This document shows positions 17,531-27,229 of a stretch of 64,000 bases of DNA, piece by piece. Position 1 is the first letter of the stretch; every line of letters begins with the position of its first letter. The notes under the pieces were generated by a model, which was given only the letters and a program-made list of their open reading frames with translations, did no database searches and was not told the DNA's origin. This DNA is from Tepidimicrobium xylanilyticum (GTDB lineage: Bacteria > Bacillota > Clostridia > Tissierellales > Tepidimicrobiaceae). The position numbers were made by a program, and so were the translations under genes. The stretch lies in NCBI RefSeq assembly GCF_900106765.1, contig NZ_FNNG01000001.1:375774-439773 (forward strand). The letters run 5' to 3'.

Positions 17531-19639
17531 ATGATAATAAAGGGGAAAACAAAATTTTTAAAAAAGAAAACTAAGAAGAAAAATAATAATAAGGTAAGCA
17601 CTCATAGTATAAGTTCTAAAATGATTACATTTACCACTTTAACACTAATAATATTCGTTATAGTAATAGGCCAAATTTCTTATTTAATATCCAAAAAGGA
17701 GTTAATATCCTCCTATGAAGAGTTGCTCTATAACAAAGCCATAGACTCTGCTAATTTAGTAAATGAACGAATTAAAAGTTATACCTATTCAATTGAAACA
17801 TTGGGAAATGTAGATATCCTTGGAAACCCTGAAATCCCAATGAAAGAAAAGTTCAAAACTTTGGATTTAGAAAAGGGAAGGCTTAAATTATCCACTATTG
17901 GGATATCGGATAGGCAAGGCAATCTATACCTTTCCGATGGTAAGCAACTGGATATATATGAAGAAGAATACTTTATGAAAGCTTATCTTGGAAAAACCTT
18001 CTTCTCCGAGCCTATGATAAACCCTGCTACAAATAAGGCTGAAATAATAATTGCAGCACCTTTAAAATATGAACAGGTACATGTAGGCGTAGTAGTAGCC
18101 AGCATATCAGCTCAAGAGCTTTATAAAGTTGCCAGTGAAATCACTTTTGGAGAAGGGGGACATGCATATATACTAAATGAGACTGCTGATATAATTGCTC
18201 ATCCAACTGTAGTAGGAAGTGCAACTGTCAGTAATGGCTCTAGTAGGGTAGTCACTTTCGGTGGATTAAAGGACAGAGTTTCTTCTAGTAGCGTAGAAGA
18301 AGTAGCTACTATGGAGCAAATGATAAAGGATGGAATTCCAGGCATCGGTAAATATGAGCAAGATGGTAAAATTACCCACATTGGTTTTTCTCCTATTAGT
18401 TCTAAGAACTGGACTTTAATAGTTAGCATAGATGAAGCGGAAATACTAAAAGGTCTTAATTCACTAAAGACGACTTTAATTACCACCATGGGGTTAGCCT
18501 TAGCTATTGGAATAATATTCTCATTAACATTTGGTAGAAGCCTTGCGAAACCAATTGCTAAAATAACAAATTATGCTGTTGCTCTATCCCAATTAGATTT
18601 TAGCCTGGATATAGAATCTAAATTGATAAAAAGAAAAGATGAGATTGGTAAAATGGCTCAATCCCTACAGCTTATAACGGATAATATGAGAAACTTTGCA
18701 ACTGAAGTCCTGGAATCCTCACATCAAGTAGCATCTTCTTCCGAAGAGTTAGCTGCCATCTCAGAAGAATCTACAGCTACTGCTACAAATATAGCAGAAA
18801 TTTCAGGAGAAGTTGCCGAGGCTTCTCAAGCTCAATTAAATGAAATATCAAATATTACTTCATCTATTAAGGAAATTTCAAATCAGGTAGACCAAATGGC
18901 AAAAGAAACAAAAAATGCTGAATCCTTAGGAAAAAGAGTTATAGATAGTACTAAAATAGGAAGAGAAAAAATAGAAGACGTAATTTCACAGATGGAAAAC
19001 ATCAAGGATAGTACTTCAACCGTTAGATCCTCTTTGGACAACGTCAACACTAGCTCTAAAGAAATGAATAAAATGTTAGATTTAATTCAGGAAATAGCAG
19101 AGCAAACTAATTTATTAGCCTTAAATGCTGCCATAGAAGCGGCAAGAGCTGGCGAATATGGCCGAGGCTTTGCAGTAGTAGCAGATGAAATAAGAAAATT
19201 AGCCGAAGAAACTAAGAAATCGGCGGAAGAAATTTATCTTATATTAGTAAACAACAATACTTTAATAGATTACGTCAATGAAAAAATGGATACCACCAAT
19301 AAGGAAGTTGAAGTAGGAATCACAAGAGTAAAAGAAGCTGAAGAAGGTTTTAATGAAATTGCCAATTTGATTATAAATATTGCAGAAAGCATAAATAAAG
19401 TAGTACAATCTACCAACAGCATAGATAACAATGTGGATTCTGTAGCCAATGCAGCCATATCTATAGAAAACATGAGCAAAGACATAGCCTCAATGATCCA
19501 AAACTCCTCTGCAGCTACAGAAGAGCAAATGGCCTCTATGGAGGAAATATCCTCCTCCACAGAAAGTTTAGCATCTTTAGCAGAGGAACTTCAAATGCTA
19601 CTGGATAATATAAAATTAGAAATGAACACAAAAAATTAG
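17531..19639 (+). CDS. Methyl-accepting chemotaxis protein with dCache-type sensor
   Basis: A 702-residue chemoreceptor. A Lys-rich start ([11 protein letters not shown] near residues 11-21) precedes TM1 (about 30-52). A periplasmic double-Cache-like sensor follows to about 300 ([41 protein letters not shown]), then TM2 (about 315-335), HAMP and a long coiled-coil signalling domain whose tip is [20 protein letters not shown] near residues 518-537. The ligand is unknown; dCache sensors commonly bind amino acids, purines or carboxylates. ATG at 17531 follows AAAGGGG. No che genes are nearby. A terminator overlaps its stop codon. Confidence 0.95.
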   Translation: MIIKGKTKFLKKKTKKKNNNKVSTHSISSKMITFTTLTLIIFVIVIGQISYLISKKELISSYEELLYNKAIDSANLVNERIKSYTYSIETLGNVDILGNPEIPMKEKFKTLDLEKGRLKLSTIGISDRQGNLYLSDGKQLDIYEEEYFMKAYLGKTFFSEPMINPATNKAEIIIAAPLKYEQVHVGVVVASISAQELYKVASEITFGEGGHAYILNETADIIAHPTVVGSATVSNGSSRVVTFGGLKDRVSSSSVEEVATMEQMIKDGIPGIGKYEQDGKITHIGFSPISSKNWTLIVSIDEAEILKGLNSLKTTLITTMGLALAIGIIFSLTFGRSLAKPIAKITNYAVALSQLDFSLDIESKLIKRKDEIGKMAQSLQLITDNMRNFATEVLESSHQVASSSEELAAISEESTATATNIAEISGEVAEASQAQLNEISNITSSIKEISNQVDQMAKETKNAESLGKRVIDSTKIGREKIEDVISQMENIKDSTSTVRSSLDNVNTSSKEMNKMLDLIQEIAEQTNLLALNAAIEAARAGEYGRGFAVVADEIRKLAEETKKSAEEIYLILVNNNTLIDYVNEKMDTTNKEVEVGITRVKEAEEGFNEIANLIINIAESINKVVQSTNSIDNNVDSVANAAISIENMSKDIASMIQNSSAATEEQMASMEEISSSTESLASLAEELQMLLDNIKLEMNTKN

Positions 19640-19662
19640 CCCTTTTAAAAGGGCTAATTTTT
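19631..19662 (+). terminator. Intrinsic terminator of the chemoreceptor gene
   Basis: AAAAATTAGCCCTTTT and its exact complement (19631-19662) form a perfect 32-base palindrome ending in a T run. The stop codon TAG is inside the stem. Confidence 0.9.
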
Positions 19663-19985
19663 ATTATGGGGTGAGGTTAACAATAATGTTAACACTCAAG
19701 TGTGTGGGTAGTTTTATACATAATCTATTATACCAAAAAAAGATTAAAAAGGAAAAGTATATTAACCAATTTTATATAATTTTTCTTTCTTCCTTCACTG
19801 AATATATACTTTACTATACTACCTACACGTTTTTCACTTAATATATAGTGATGAAATTAATCTGCTAGTCACACCTTCTAAGTCATACCCATAATAAGGA
19901 ATGGTTTAATTTGGCATAAAGCCATAGAGCAAGTTTAAAAAAGTTAAGGAATATAACCAATTTCCTTTGATTTTTTTAAAATTGC
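19663..19985. other. Non-coding gap between convergent genes
   Basis: An AT-rich 320-base stretch with no convincing gene. It contains GTTAACAATAATGTTAAC (19677-19694), a small inverted repeat of unknown meaning. Near the right end a weak hairpin AAGGAA/TTCCTT (19946-19967), followed by a T run on either strand, could end the TraB-family transcript. Confidence 0.5.
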
Positions 19986-21365
19986 CTAATAATTAAATAC
20001 CTCTACATTATATCCTTTATCTTTTAATTGATAAATTATAGTATCTGGAACAACAAAATGGCCTGCACCTACTACAACAAAATAAGTACCTTTTTCTTCC
20101 GATTCAAGCAAGTCTATTATTTTTTCTGCCATATTCCTATCCCTTTCTCCAAAGAGCATATTGGAGATCTCATCTTCTGTATCTACAGCATTTTTTAAAT
20201 AACTTTCAGTAAATCCTTCAATGTCTCCATCTTTCCACTGATTTAGCCATTCTTCTAAAAGCTCAACTGAATCTAAATGATCATCAGATGGATTTAGTAT
20301 GTTATCTAAAACTTTATTTAAATATTGATCTTGAAATTCTGATGACAAATTGTCAAATAAATCGGATTGGTGGCTTAACCCTTCTAATTCAATAATAGGC
20401 ATTTGAATTATTTGGGCATGGGACATAAAATATAAATCTATTCCTAAGATAGCCGATGGTAGATTTCCATCTACATTGTCTATATCGGTCATAGATAGGG
20501 TTTCTAAGGTAATACCTATACTCCAGGGTTTAAATTCTTCAAATAATTCTATCGGCATACCGTATATTTCACTAACTTGTAAAAGCTTTTGGTATGTTTT
20601 TTCACTAATATGGTCTTTCAATGTAGTGCCATCCTGGTATGTAATTAGTTCTATGAAACCTTCTAACTGATTCCCCATATTAAGTATATTAGCTTCTACA
20701 AGTAGTGCATCAGATTCATAAAAAGCTTCCTTTAATTTATCGTTTATAGGATAGATAAGACTGTTGCCTGCATGTATTGAACCTAATAAATAGACGGTAT
20801 TACCGTTGTGTTCTACTTTCCATGCTAGCCCTTTAGCACCTGCATCCAATAAATTGTAAGTATCTTCTATTAGTCTAGTAGCAAAAACCACTGCTTGTTC
20901 TGTAGTGCATATGCTATTAAGGTCTAATCCACTCCCTGTACCCCGTAATATATTTTTTTCCAGCATATAATCAATATGGGAATCACCAACTGGAATATCA
21001 TATTGGGCTAATATATTATACAACCTTATTAGTACATCCTCTCGAGTTCTATCACCCTTTGAGGGTATTGGTGTAAAATGTTCATTTTTATTCAATTCTA
21101 AGGCTTCTATTTTGCTTGCTGTGTTTTCCAACAATAGTTCCAATCTTTCCTGCGAAATTTCCTCCCTAAAACCGTCATAATACCAATCAGTAGTGTAGAT
21201 ACCATACCTTTCTCCCTCATTTAGGGTAATTAAAGCCCAAGGACTTATATCAGGCGTCGGAAATTCGATTGCCCAAATAGGTACAATAAAAGTTAATAAA
21301 ATCGTAAAAATAATAGATAAACTTACTATGGTCTTTAATAGATCTCTCTTAATTCTCATGTACAT
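19986..21365 (-). CDS. Secreted or membrane-anchored TraB/GumN family protein
   Basis: A 459-residue protein with an N-terminal signal or anchor segment (about 11-33) and a C-terminal TraB/GumN (PF01963-like) domain from about residue 180. Typical motifs are VYLLGSIHAG, ALLVEANI in the following strand and YFVVVGAGHFVVPDTIIYQL near the end; the GSxH and GxxH histidines are proposed metal ligands in this Tiki-like metalloprotease superfamily. The 140-residue N-terminal part is alpha-helical with SLH-like character and is not assignable. ATG at 21365 follows TTAGGAGAG. Substrate unknown. Confidence 0.85.
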   Translation of the reverse strand: MYMRIKRDLLKTIVSLSIIFTILLTFIVPIWAIEFPTPDISPWALITLNEGERYGIYTTDWYYDGFREEISQERLELLLENTASKIEALELNKNEHFTPIPSKGDRTREDVLIRLYNILAQYDIPVGDSHIDYMLEKNILRGTGSGLDLNSICTTEQAVVFATRLIEDTYNLLDAGAKGLAWKVEHNGNTVYLLGSIHAGNSLIYPINDKLKEAFYESDALLVEANILNMGNQLEGFIELITYQDGTTLKDHISEKTYQKLLQVSEIYGMPIELFEEFKPWSIGITLETLSMTDIDNVDGNLPSAILGIDLYFMSHAQIIQMPIIELEGLSHQSDLFDNLSSEFQDQYLNKVLDNILNPSDDHLDSVELLEEWLNQWKDGDIEGFTESYLKNAVDTEDEISNMLFGERDRNMAEKIIDLLESEEKGTYFVVVGAGHFVVPDTIIYQLKDKGYNVEVFNY

Positions 21366-21503
21366 ATTATCTCTCCTAATAAATTTTATTTTCGATCAAT
21401 TCCCATTATAATCCATTAATGGATAAAAAACAATGGTTAAATGCTATCAAATTTATATATTCTCAGTTATAGTATATTGTATGGCAATGAAAAGCAAAAC
21501 TTA

Positions 21504-22484
21504 TTAAAACAAGTCCCTATAAGCCTTAAGCCCATAAGCCGATTCTGCTGATCTAATAGCATTTATTACCGCCCTTTCCACAGCTCTTGCAGCTAAAAAA
21601 CCTACTACATTAATATCTGCTTCTACCTTACCAGTAGCAATAGTAAATATAGTATCCCCATCAAATATGGAATGGGCTGGCCTAATAGTCCTTGCATATC
21701 CATTATGTGCCATGGAGGCTAATTTATTAGCTTCCGATTTAGTAAATATTCCGTTGGTGGCAATAACTCCTATGGTAGTATTACCACTAAAAATATTCTT
21801 TTTTTCTGAATATTTTGCCGCCATTATATTTTCAGTACCTATTAATTTTTTGCCCTCTTCATCTAATAGACCAGCTAATATCTTTCCAGTGTCTGGATCG
21901 ATTATATCTCCTAAAGCATTTACAGCTACTATAGCACCCACCTTTAAATGGCCAATTTGAATAGCATATGAACCTAATCCTCCTTTCATAGCCCTTTCCA
22001 TTCCTAAAAACTTCCCAATGGTAGCACCAGTTCCAGCTCCCACATTGCCATTAGGACACTCCTCATTCGTTGCATTCTTGCAAGCCTCATATCCCATATT
22101 GAAATCTGGCCTTACCCTATAGTCTCCAACTGTTAAATCAAATAATACTGCACTGCACACTATAGGTACTTTAGTTATCTGGACATCAAATCCAATTCCC
22201 CTTTCCTCTAAATACTTCATGACTCCAGAAGCTGCATCCAGCCCAAAGGCAGAACCCCCTGATAGCATTACTGCATGGATTTTATCTACTAAATTCTGTG
22301 GATTTAATAAATCTGTCTCCCTAGTTCCAGGAGAACCTCCCCTAACATCAACGCCAGCAGTTGCTCCCTCTTCACAGATAATAACGGTACATCCTGTGCC
22401 CGCTTCAATATCTTGGGCATGTCCAACTTTAATTCCATCAATATTTGTAAAGGGTATTTCCTTTATATTATTGTTCTTTTCCAT
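21504..22484 (-). CDS. P1 family peptidase (DmpA/NylC-type N-terminal nucleophile hydrolase)
   Basis: A 326-residue P1-family (DmpA, NylC, BapA type) hydrolase, which cleaves itself to expose an N-terminal Thr or Ser nucleophile and then hydrolyses amides such as N-terminal amino acid, beta-peptide or nylon oligomer bonds. The probable autocleavage site is N235-T236 in SGNTTIGVIATNG. Other landmarks are VDVRGGSPGTRETDLL near 46-60, LSGGSAFGLDAASGVM near 74-89 and GNVGAGTGATIGK near 146-158. It is of usual length and monocistronic. The physiological substrate is not known for most members. Confidence 0.93.
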   Translation of the reverse strand: MEKNNNIKEIPFTNIDGIKVGHAQDIEAGTGCTVIICEEGATAGVDVRGGSPGTRETDLLNPQNLVDKIHAVMLSGGSAFGLDAASGVMKYLEERGIGFDVQITKVPIVCSAVLFDLTVGDYRVRPDFNMGYEACKNATNEECPNGNVGAGTGATIGKFLGMERAMKGGLGSYAIQIGHLKVGAIVAVNALGDIIDPDTGKILAGLLDEEGKKLIGTENIMAAKYSEKKNIFSGNTTIGVIATNGIFTKSEANKLASMAHNGYARTIRPAHSIFDGDTIFTIATGKVEADINVVGFLAARAVERAVINAIRSAESAYGLKAYRDLF

Positions 22485-22635
22485 AACCCAAACCTCCTTT
22501 TAGAATATTACTTTAATTAAAAAGTTTAACTTCCTTTTTGTCTATCAGTAATAATTATACTAAAGAAATGCATTGAATTAATCCCTCTTTAAAAATTTCA
22601 TGGATATATTAGCTCTCTTATAAATTAGGAATTAT

Positions 22636-22668
22636 CTCAAAAACATACCCTCCTTTTTAAGGAGGGTA
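22636..22668 (-). terminator. Terminator of the yhf operon
   Basis: TACCCTCCTT and AAGGAGGGTA form a hairpin at 22645-22668 followed on the minus strand by TGTTTTTG, just after the yhfW-like stop codon. Confidence 0.88.
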
Positions 22669-22674
22669 CTGATC

Positions 22675-23883
22675 TCATAGTTTTAAAAGTGGCAAGAAAC
22701 TAATTCCATTTTCAGTTCTATCAACATTAAAGTAGTCCGATATGGTTGCTGCAATATCGGATAAAGTACTTCTTTCTCCTAAATCCGTTTTCTTTATTCT
22801 TTTCCCATATACCAGTAGGAATGTTTTTTCTCTAGTATGCTGGCTGAAACCTATAGTTGGATCATTACCATGATCTGCAGTAATAAATAATATATCTTCA
22901 TCTCTCATTATATTCATAATATGGCCAATATATTTGTCCACAATCATCAACTTCTCTGCATACTTTTCTACATCTTGAGCATGTCCTGCTAAGTCCGTTT
23001 CCTGAACAGTAGCAGCAATAATTCCTGAACTTAGATGATTCATGGAATCAAGGGTTTGTTGCATAACTTTTTCCGTATCTACTACAGGAATTCTCCTTGC
23101 TTTTTCACATTCTATGACATCTTGCATCTTTCCTATTAAGGTTACTTTATAACCCTTTGTAGCTAGTATATTGCTTATCTGTTTATCAGGGGCTACTCCA
23201 TAACCTAAGTGTCGGCTTAAATAGCCTTTATTATATACTCCCGACTTAGGTGAATTCACTCCAGTTAATCCATCTTCCCTTGTTTCAATACTATTTAAAA
23301 TCTTTTCTATGGTAACCCCTTTGCCTCCAAGGGCTATTACCCTATTTACCTTTACAACGTTCCTCACCTTTCTACCAATGTCTATTACCTCTTCAAAAGT
23401 AATATAATCCAAAGGTGCAGTAACGTTATATATTTGCCCATAATCAGTTTCTATATTGTCTGCCACAACAACTAAATCATCTACTAAAATATACGGTTTA
23501 TCTTTATCTGGAGAAGTTACCTTATGCCCTTCAGCTTCTAACTTTTTTATTACCTCGTTTCTAAAATAACTAAAAGGCTTTAATAAGGGTTTCTTAGGTT
23601 TAGTTCCCATAATCTCCTGATGGCCTACATAGCTATCTGCACCATAATGCTCAAGATTTAGTATTCCATAACTTCCTAAATTGTCTACTTGATTTAATCT
23701 CTCATGTTTAAGTATCTTATTAATGCCCAATCTTTCAAAATTAGGTATATTGATCTTTTTAGCCTTATCTAGCAAATGGATAAAGGTATTCGCCCCTACA
23801 TCTTGAGGTCGGGTTTCATATACATCTTCCATATGCCCTACACCTAAACTATCTACAACTACAACAATAGCTCGTTTCATCAC
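22675..23883 (-). CDS. yhfW: YhfW-like phosphopentomutase-type metalloenzyme
   Basis: A 402-residue member of the phosphopentomutase/alkaline phosphatase superfamily, matching E. coli YhfW. Metal-binding motifs visible are VVVDSLGVG at the N-terminus, DLAGHAQD in the middle of the C-terminal half, and ITADHGNDPTIGFSQHTRE, which supply the two-metal site Asp/His residues as in DeoB. The cap domain replaces the deoxyribose-phosphate specific part, so the mutase substrate is unknown. It is the last gene of the yhf-type operon, 7 bases after the yhfX-like gene, and is followed by a terminator. Confidence 0.9.
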   Translation of the reverse strand: MMKRAIVVVVDSLGVGHMEDVYETRPQDVGANTFIHLLDKAKKINIPNFERLGINKILKHERLNQVDNLGSYGILNLEHYGADSYVGHQEIMGTKPKKPLLKPFSYFRNEVIKKLEAEGHKVTSPDKDKPYILVDDLVVVADNIETDYGQIYNVTAPLDYITFEEVIDIGRKVRNVVKVNRVIALGGKGVTIEKILNSIETREDGLTGVNSPKSGVYNKGYLSRHLGYGVAPDKQISNILATKGYKVTLIGKMQDVIECEKARRIPVVDTEKVMQQTLDSMNHLSSGIIAATVQETDLAGHAQDVEKYAEKLMIVDKYIGHIMNIMRDEDILFITADHGNDPTIGFSQHTREKTFLLVYGKRIKKTDLGERSTLSDIAATISDYFNVDRTENGISFLPLLKL

Positions 23884-23890
23884 ATCACCT

Positions 23891-25066
23891 CTATTTGAGC
23901 CGGTTCCCTAGACTATCATATATTCCCATTAATTCCGGTTTTCCTTCCTTAATTCCCTTTACTAAGGCTACCTCGGATCTAGTTACAAATATTTGGGTTC
24001 TAAAAGCATAAATAACCGTTTCCCCAACTCTTACTTCTCTATCTTTTATTTTAAGTCCTCCATAATAATCTATATTTGTAGGAGACAGTGGTATTACATC
24101 CAACATATTATTTAAACTATCATCTAAATTTCTACCTACTAAAGCTTTTTTTAAATTGCCTCTTCTATAAAATCCACCTCCATATGCATAAGCCACTCCA
24201 TCATATATATGGGAAACTTCACTGACATAAACTATGGCCGGAACCTCTGGTTGGTCTATATCCGCATTAATTGGAATAGTTCCCGTAAAAGCATGACCGG
24301 GCTCTCCGTAGTTCGCTCCTATCTCCTTTAGAATTGGAATGGAAGCTATAGAGTTGGCGCTAGGAGCATTTATCTGCTTTAATTCTAGATTCAATTCTTC
24401 CCTTAAAATCCTTGCACTTTCCATAAGAGTCTTAGAATTAGGTGTTTTTATTATTTGCCTTCCCTTAGAATCATATAAAAAGCAAGGAAAAGCCGTAACC
24501 CCAACTATTCTTACCCCTTTTAATCTTTTTATTTCTTTAGCTGTTTTTTCTAATTCACTAATCTTAAATCCACCATTTTGCCCTTCATAGATTAAATCCT
24601 CATTACCTATCACCTTTAGTAGTATATCTTGAACTTTTCCCTGCCTTTCCGCCTCCTCGGAAATCTCCCTAGCTTTTTCAATAGTAAATACTGTAATTAC
24701 CTCTGGATCCAAACTTACTACACATTTAACCATATTCGATGGAATCTGGACTAAATGCCCAACATTCCCTATTTTGATTCCATTCCTTGTTAAAGTCATA
24801 GCTTCCCAAGGATCTACCGCTACTGCTTTATCAATACCTATTTCAGATATCATCTTAGCAATTTCAGGATTTCTACCTATCTGTTTAGTCATCATATAAA
24901 GTTTTATCTTGTTTCTATCAGCTTCTTCTTTTATTCTCTTTGCATTATCCACTATATTATCAATATCCAGTACATAGGTATTAGGTTTAATTTCACCTTT
25001 TTGATGAAAATAAACTGCTGCATCTATTAATTCCACATTTCGCCTAATAGTTATATCCAAAAACAT
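23891..25066 (-). CDS. yhfX: YhfX-like PLP-dependent racemase/aldolase-fold protein
   Basis: A 391-residue homologue of E. coli YhfX with an alanine-racemase-type PLP barrel. The PLP lysine is likely K60 in LYMMTKQIGRNPE, and SEVSHIYDGVAYAYGGGFYRR in the C-terminal part is conserved in the family. The reaction is unknown; the fold covers racemases, D-threonine aldolases and PLP carriers. It lies 9 bases after the yhfS-like gene and 7 before yhfW, a tight operon, pointing to a PLP enzyme pair feeding a phospho-mutase. Confidence 0.9.
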   Translation of the reverse strand: MFLDITIRRNVELIDAAVYFHQKGEIKPNTYVLDIDNIVDNAKRIKEEADRNKIKLYMMTKQIGRNPEIAKMISEIGIDKAVAVDPWEAMTLTRNGIKIGNVGHLVQIPSNMVKCVVSLDPEVITVFTIEKAREISEEAERQGKVQDILLKVIGNEDLIYEGQNGGFKISELEKTAKEIKRLKGVRIVGVTAFPCFLYDSKGRQIIKTPNSKTLMESARILREELNLELKQINAPSANSIASIPILKEIGANYGEPGHAFTGTIPINADIDQPEVPAIVYVSEVSHIYDGVAYAYGGGFYRRGNLKKALVGRNLDDSLNNMLDVIPLSPTNIDYYGGLKIKDREVRVGETVIYAFRTQIFVTRSEVALVKGIKEGKPELMGIYDSLGNRLK

Positions 25067-25075
25067 TTAACCACC

Positions 25076-26170
25076 TCATTTCAAGACTTTAGCTATAGCT
25101 TCGTCCAAAACTCTTATTATAGTTTCTGCTCCTGCTCTCATTGGATTTATTCTAATCATGTAATCTTCTAATTCAGGATTGGATTTTAAAAAGGTTCCTG
25201 ACACCCTATAAAACATTCCTGTAATTTCATATCTGGACTCGGCTCCTACGGGGTAAGGAGCTCCTCCCAAAATATTGGTATATTCCAACACCTTCTTTGC
25301 TATCGGTTGCTCAAATTCTACAAGTATTACTCTTGATTGAGCATTAGCGATAAATGCAGATTTAATACCTCTTATTCTGCCTTCATTAATCTGCTTTACA
25401 ACTTCATCTACCACTTCTTTTTGTATGGCTAGCATTACTGGTGCATATACCAAAGACCTTAATGCGTCCATGGCTTCAAAACCTTGTATCTGACTTCCCC
25501 CAGAATAATTCATCTTTCTAATCCTATCAATAGTTCCTTCATCACCAGCTATACACCCTATACCTTCTGGCCCCAATAGCTTAAATAATGAAAAGGCACT
25601 GGAATCTCCTCCGCTTTGTACTCCTATTTTTCTCGCTTTCATTACTACATAATTATCATCTACTAGGATGTATAATTCTTTATTTATTAACTTCAGCTTA
25701 TCAATTACTTCTTGCAAATCATATCTATCGTCTATTTTTTGTCTTGAATGTTGGATAAGACAAAAGTCAACATCCTTAATTAGATCCTCGCCTATACAAT
25801 CTATCCTATTAAAATCAACTGTAACAGGTTCTAATCCCATAGATTCTATAATTATCTTTGTTGTAGGATATGTCGGAGCATCATGAATTAATATCTTATC
25901 ACCGGGTTTAACTCTAGCATTTATCACGTTCCTTATAGCACCAGTACCAGCACCTCTAACTAAAATACATGCTTCTGCATCAAAAAATTCTGCCAATACT
26001 TCTTCTACCTTTTTGGTATAAATAGGTCTACCAATACCTGGTACCACTCCATAATCCCCAGTACCTAAGAATTCATCTCCTCTAAAATGTCTATGGATAA
26101 TATCTACTAATTTAAACTGAAACCCTTTTGCTTCCTCTATATTGATGGTTTCTATAGGATAAGTTTTCAT
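25076..26170 (-). CDS. yhfS: YhfS-like PLP-dependent aminotransferase-fold enzyme
   Basis: A 364-residue fold-type I PLP enzyme matching E. coli YhfS. The cofactor-binding glycine loop is LVRGAGTGAIRNVINA, the Asp is in ILVDDNYV and the Schiff-base Lys is in SAFSLFKLLGPEG. An AYPYTP-like Cys/Met metabolism or SelA-like reaction has been suggested for relatives, but none is established to my knowledge. It is followed at 9 bases by the yhfX-like gene and preceded at 12 bases by the phosphotriesterase homologue. Confidence 0.9.
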   Translation of the reverse strand: MKTYPIETINIEEAKGFQFKLVDIIHRHFRGDEFLGTGDYGVVPGIGRPIYTKKVEEVLAEFFDAEACILVRGAGTGAIRNVINARVKPGDKILIHDAPTYPTTKIIIESMGLEPVTVDFNRIDCIGEDLIKDVDFCLIQHSRQKIDDRYDLQEVIDKLKLINKELYILVDDNYVVMKARKIGVQSGGDSSAFSLFKLLGPEGIGCIAGDEGTIDRIRKMNYSGGSQIQGFEAMDALRSLVYAPVMLAIQKEVVDEVVKQINEGRIRGIKSAFIANAQSRVILVEFEQPIAKKVLEYTNILGGAPYPVGAESRYEITGMFYRVSGTFLKSNPELEDYMIRINPMRAGAETIIRVLDEAIAKVLK

Positions 26171-26182
26171 TATAAGCCTCCT

Positions 26183-27085
26183 TTAAGGTATACTAAGTAA
26201 TCTCTCTGGATTTTGGACTAAAAACTTATTAATTGTCTCTTCTTTAATTCCAGATTTAATTAATAAAGGTACAAATGTATCTATAAGGTAAGAATATCCA
26301 ATTCCCTTATATTTTTTTAAGTGGGACTTTCTGGTTAAATCTAAGGATATAATAATCTGATTTTCATGTCCTCTAGCAACCAATTCCTTAATTAAGTTAA
26401 TTCTATTTTCATCAGGTTGATAGTTAACTTTACCTATTGTATCAAATCCCAAATAACAGCCCTTATCTGCAACCCTTAGATGATATTCCAGATTATAATT
26501 CAAGTCCATGTGGCCTATTAATACTTTTTCTAAGTTAACTTTTTTTTCTTCAAGTATCTGTATTTGTTCTAACGCCATTGTTCCCAAAGTTGTATGAGTA
26601 AAAATTGGCTTTCCAGTATTTAAATGTACATCTCCTATAATGTCAAAAAGTCTTTTTTCCGCTGCATGAATCTCATTATAACTAGTTCCTACTTCCCCTA
26701 ATACATGAGCCTTTATGCCAGTCCCATCTATACCTTCCTCAATATCTTTAATAAGCATTTGAATTAATTCTTTATCACTTAACTGATAAAAATATTCAGG
26801 GAAGAAAGGTTCTTTATAAAAGCCAGTACTTGCTATTATGTTTAAGCCTGTTTTTTCTGCTAATTCTACCATCGCCAAAACATCTCTACCCATACCACGA
26901 TTCGTAACTTCAACTATTGAATCAATCCCCTTTTCCTTAATTTCTTTTAATTCCAGCATCACTTCATTTGTATCATCATAATTTGTATCAGGATCTTTCT
27001 TATGACCTGATAAATCTAGTTTAATATGTTCGTGTATATAAGTTTTGCCAAGCTTTTTCACTTCTCCCCTAACTGTATTAATCAT
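26183..27085 (-). CDS. php: Phosphotriesterase homology protein (Php/YhfV)
   Basis: A 300-residue amidohydrolase-superfamily protein of the phosphotriesterase group, matching E. coli Php (YhfV). HxH metal ligands are in YIHEHIKLD at residues 17-25, a metal-bridging Glu is in HVLGEVGTSY, histidines follow in FTHTTLG and LIGHMDLNY, and the last Asp is in ISLDLTRKS. E. coli Php has no established substrate; relatives are lactonases. It is separated from yhfT by about 145 bases containing a strong hairpin, so it may be less transcribed or have an internal promoter. Confidence 0.9.
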   Translation of the reverse strand: MINTVRGEVKKLGKTYIHEHIKLDLSGHKKDPDTNYDDTNEVMLELKEIKEKGIDSIVEVTNRGMGRDVLAMVELAEKTGLNIIASTGFYKEPFFPEYFYQLSDKELIQMLIKDIEEGIDGTGIKAHVLGEVGTSYNEIHAAEKRLFDIIGDVHLNTGKPIFTHTTLGTMALEQIQILEEKKVNLEKVLIGHMDLNYNLEYHLRVADKGCYLGFDTIGKVNYQPDENRINLIKELVARGHENQIIISLDLTRKSHLKKYKGIGYSYLIDTFVPLLIKSGIKEETINKFLVQNPERLLSIP

Positions 27086-27182
27086 TTTCTTACTCCTTAT
27101 CTTTTAATATTATTTATATAACTCTGTTAATACTTTAAATGCCATTAAAATATTAACAGCCTTATATAAAACAATAGTTAGA

Positions 27183-27216
27183 TAAAGTTAAGGGAGAAAT
27201 TTCTCCCTTAACTTTA
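27183..27216 (-). terminator. 34-bp palindrome between yhfT and php
   Basis: TAAAGTTAAGGGAGAAA and its exact complement form a perfect palindrome directly downstream of yhfT. There is no long T run after it, so it may attenuate, or stabilise the 3' end of the upstream transcript, rather than fully terminate. Confidence 0.6.
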
Positions 27217-27229
27217 AAGGAGCTCTACC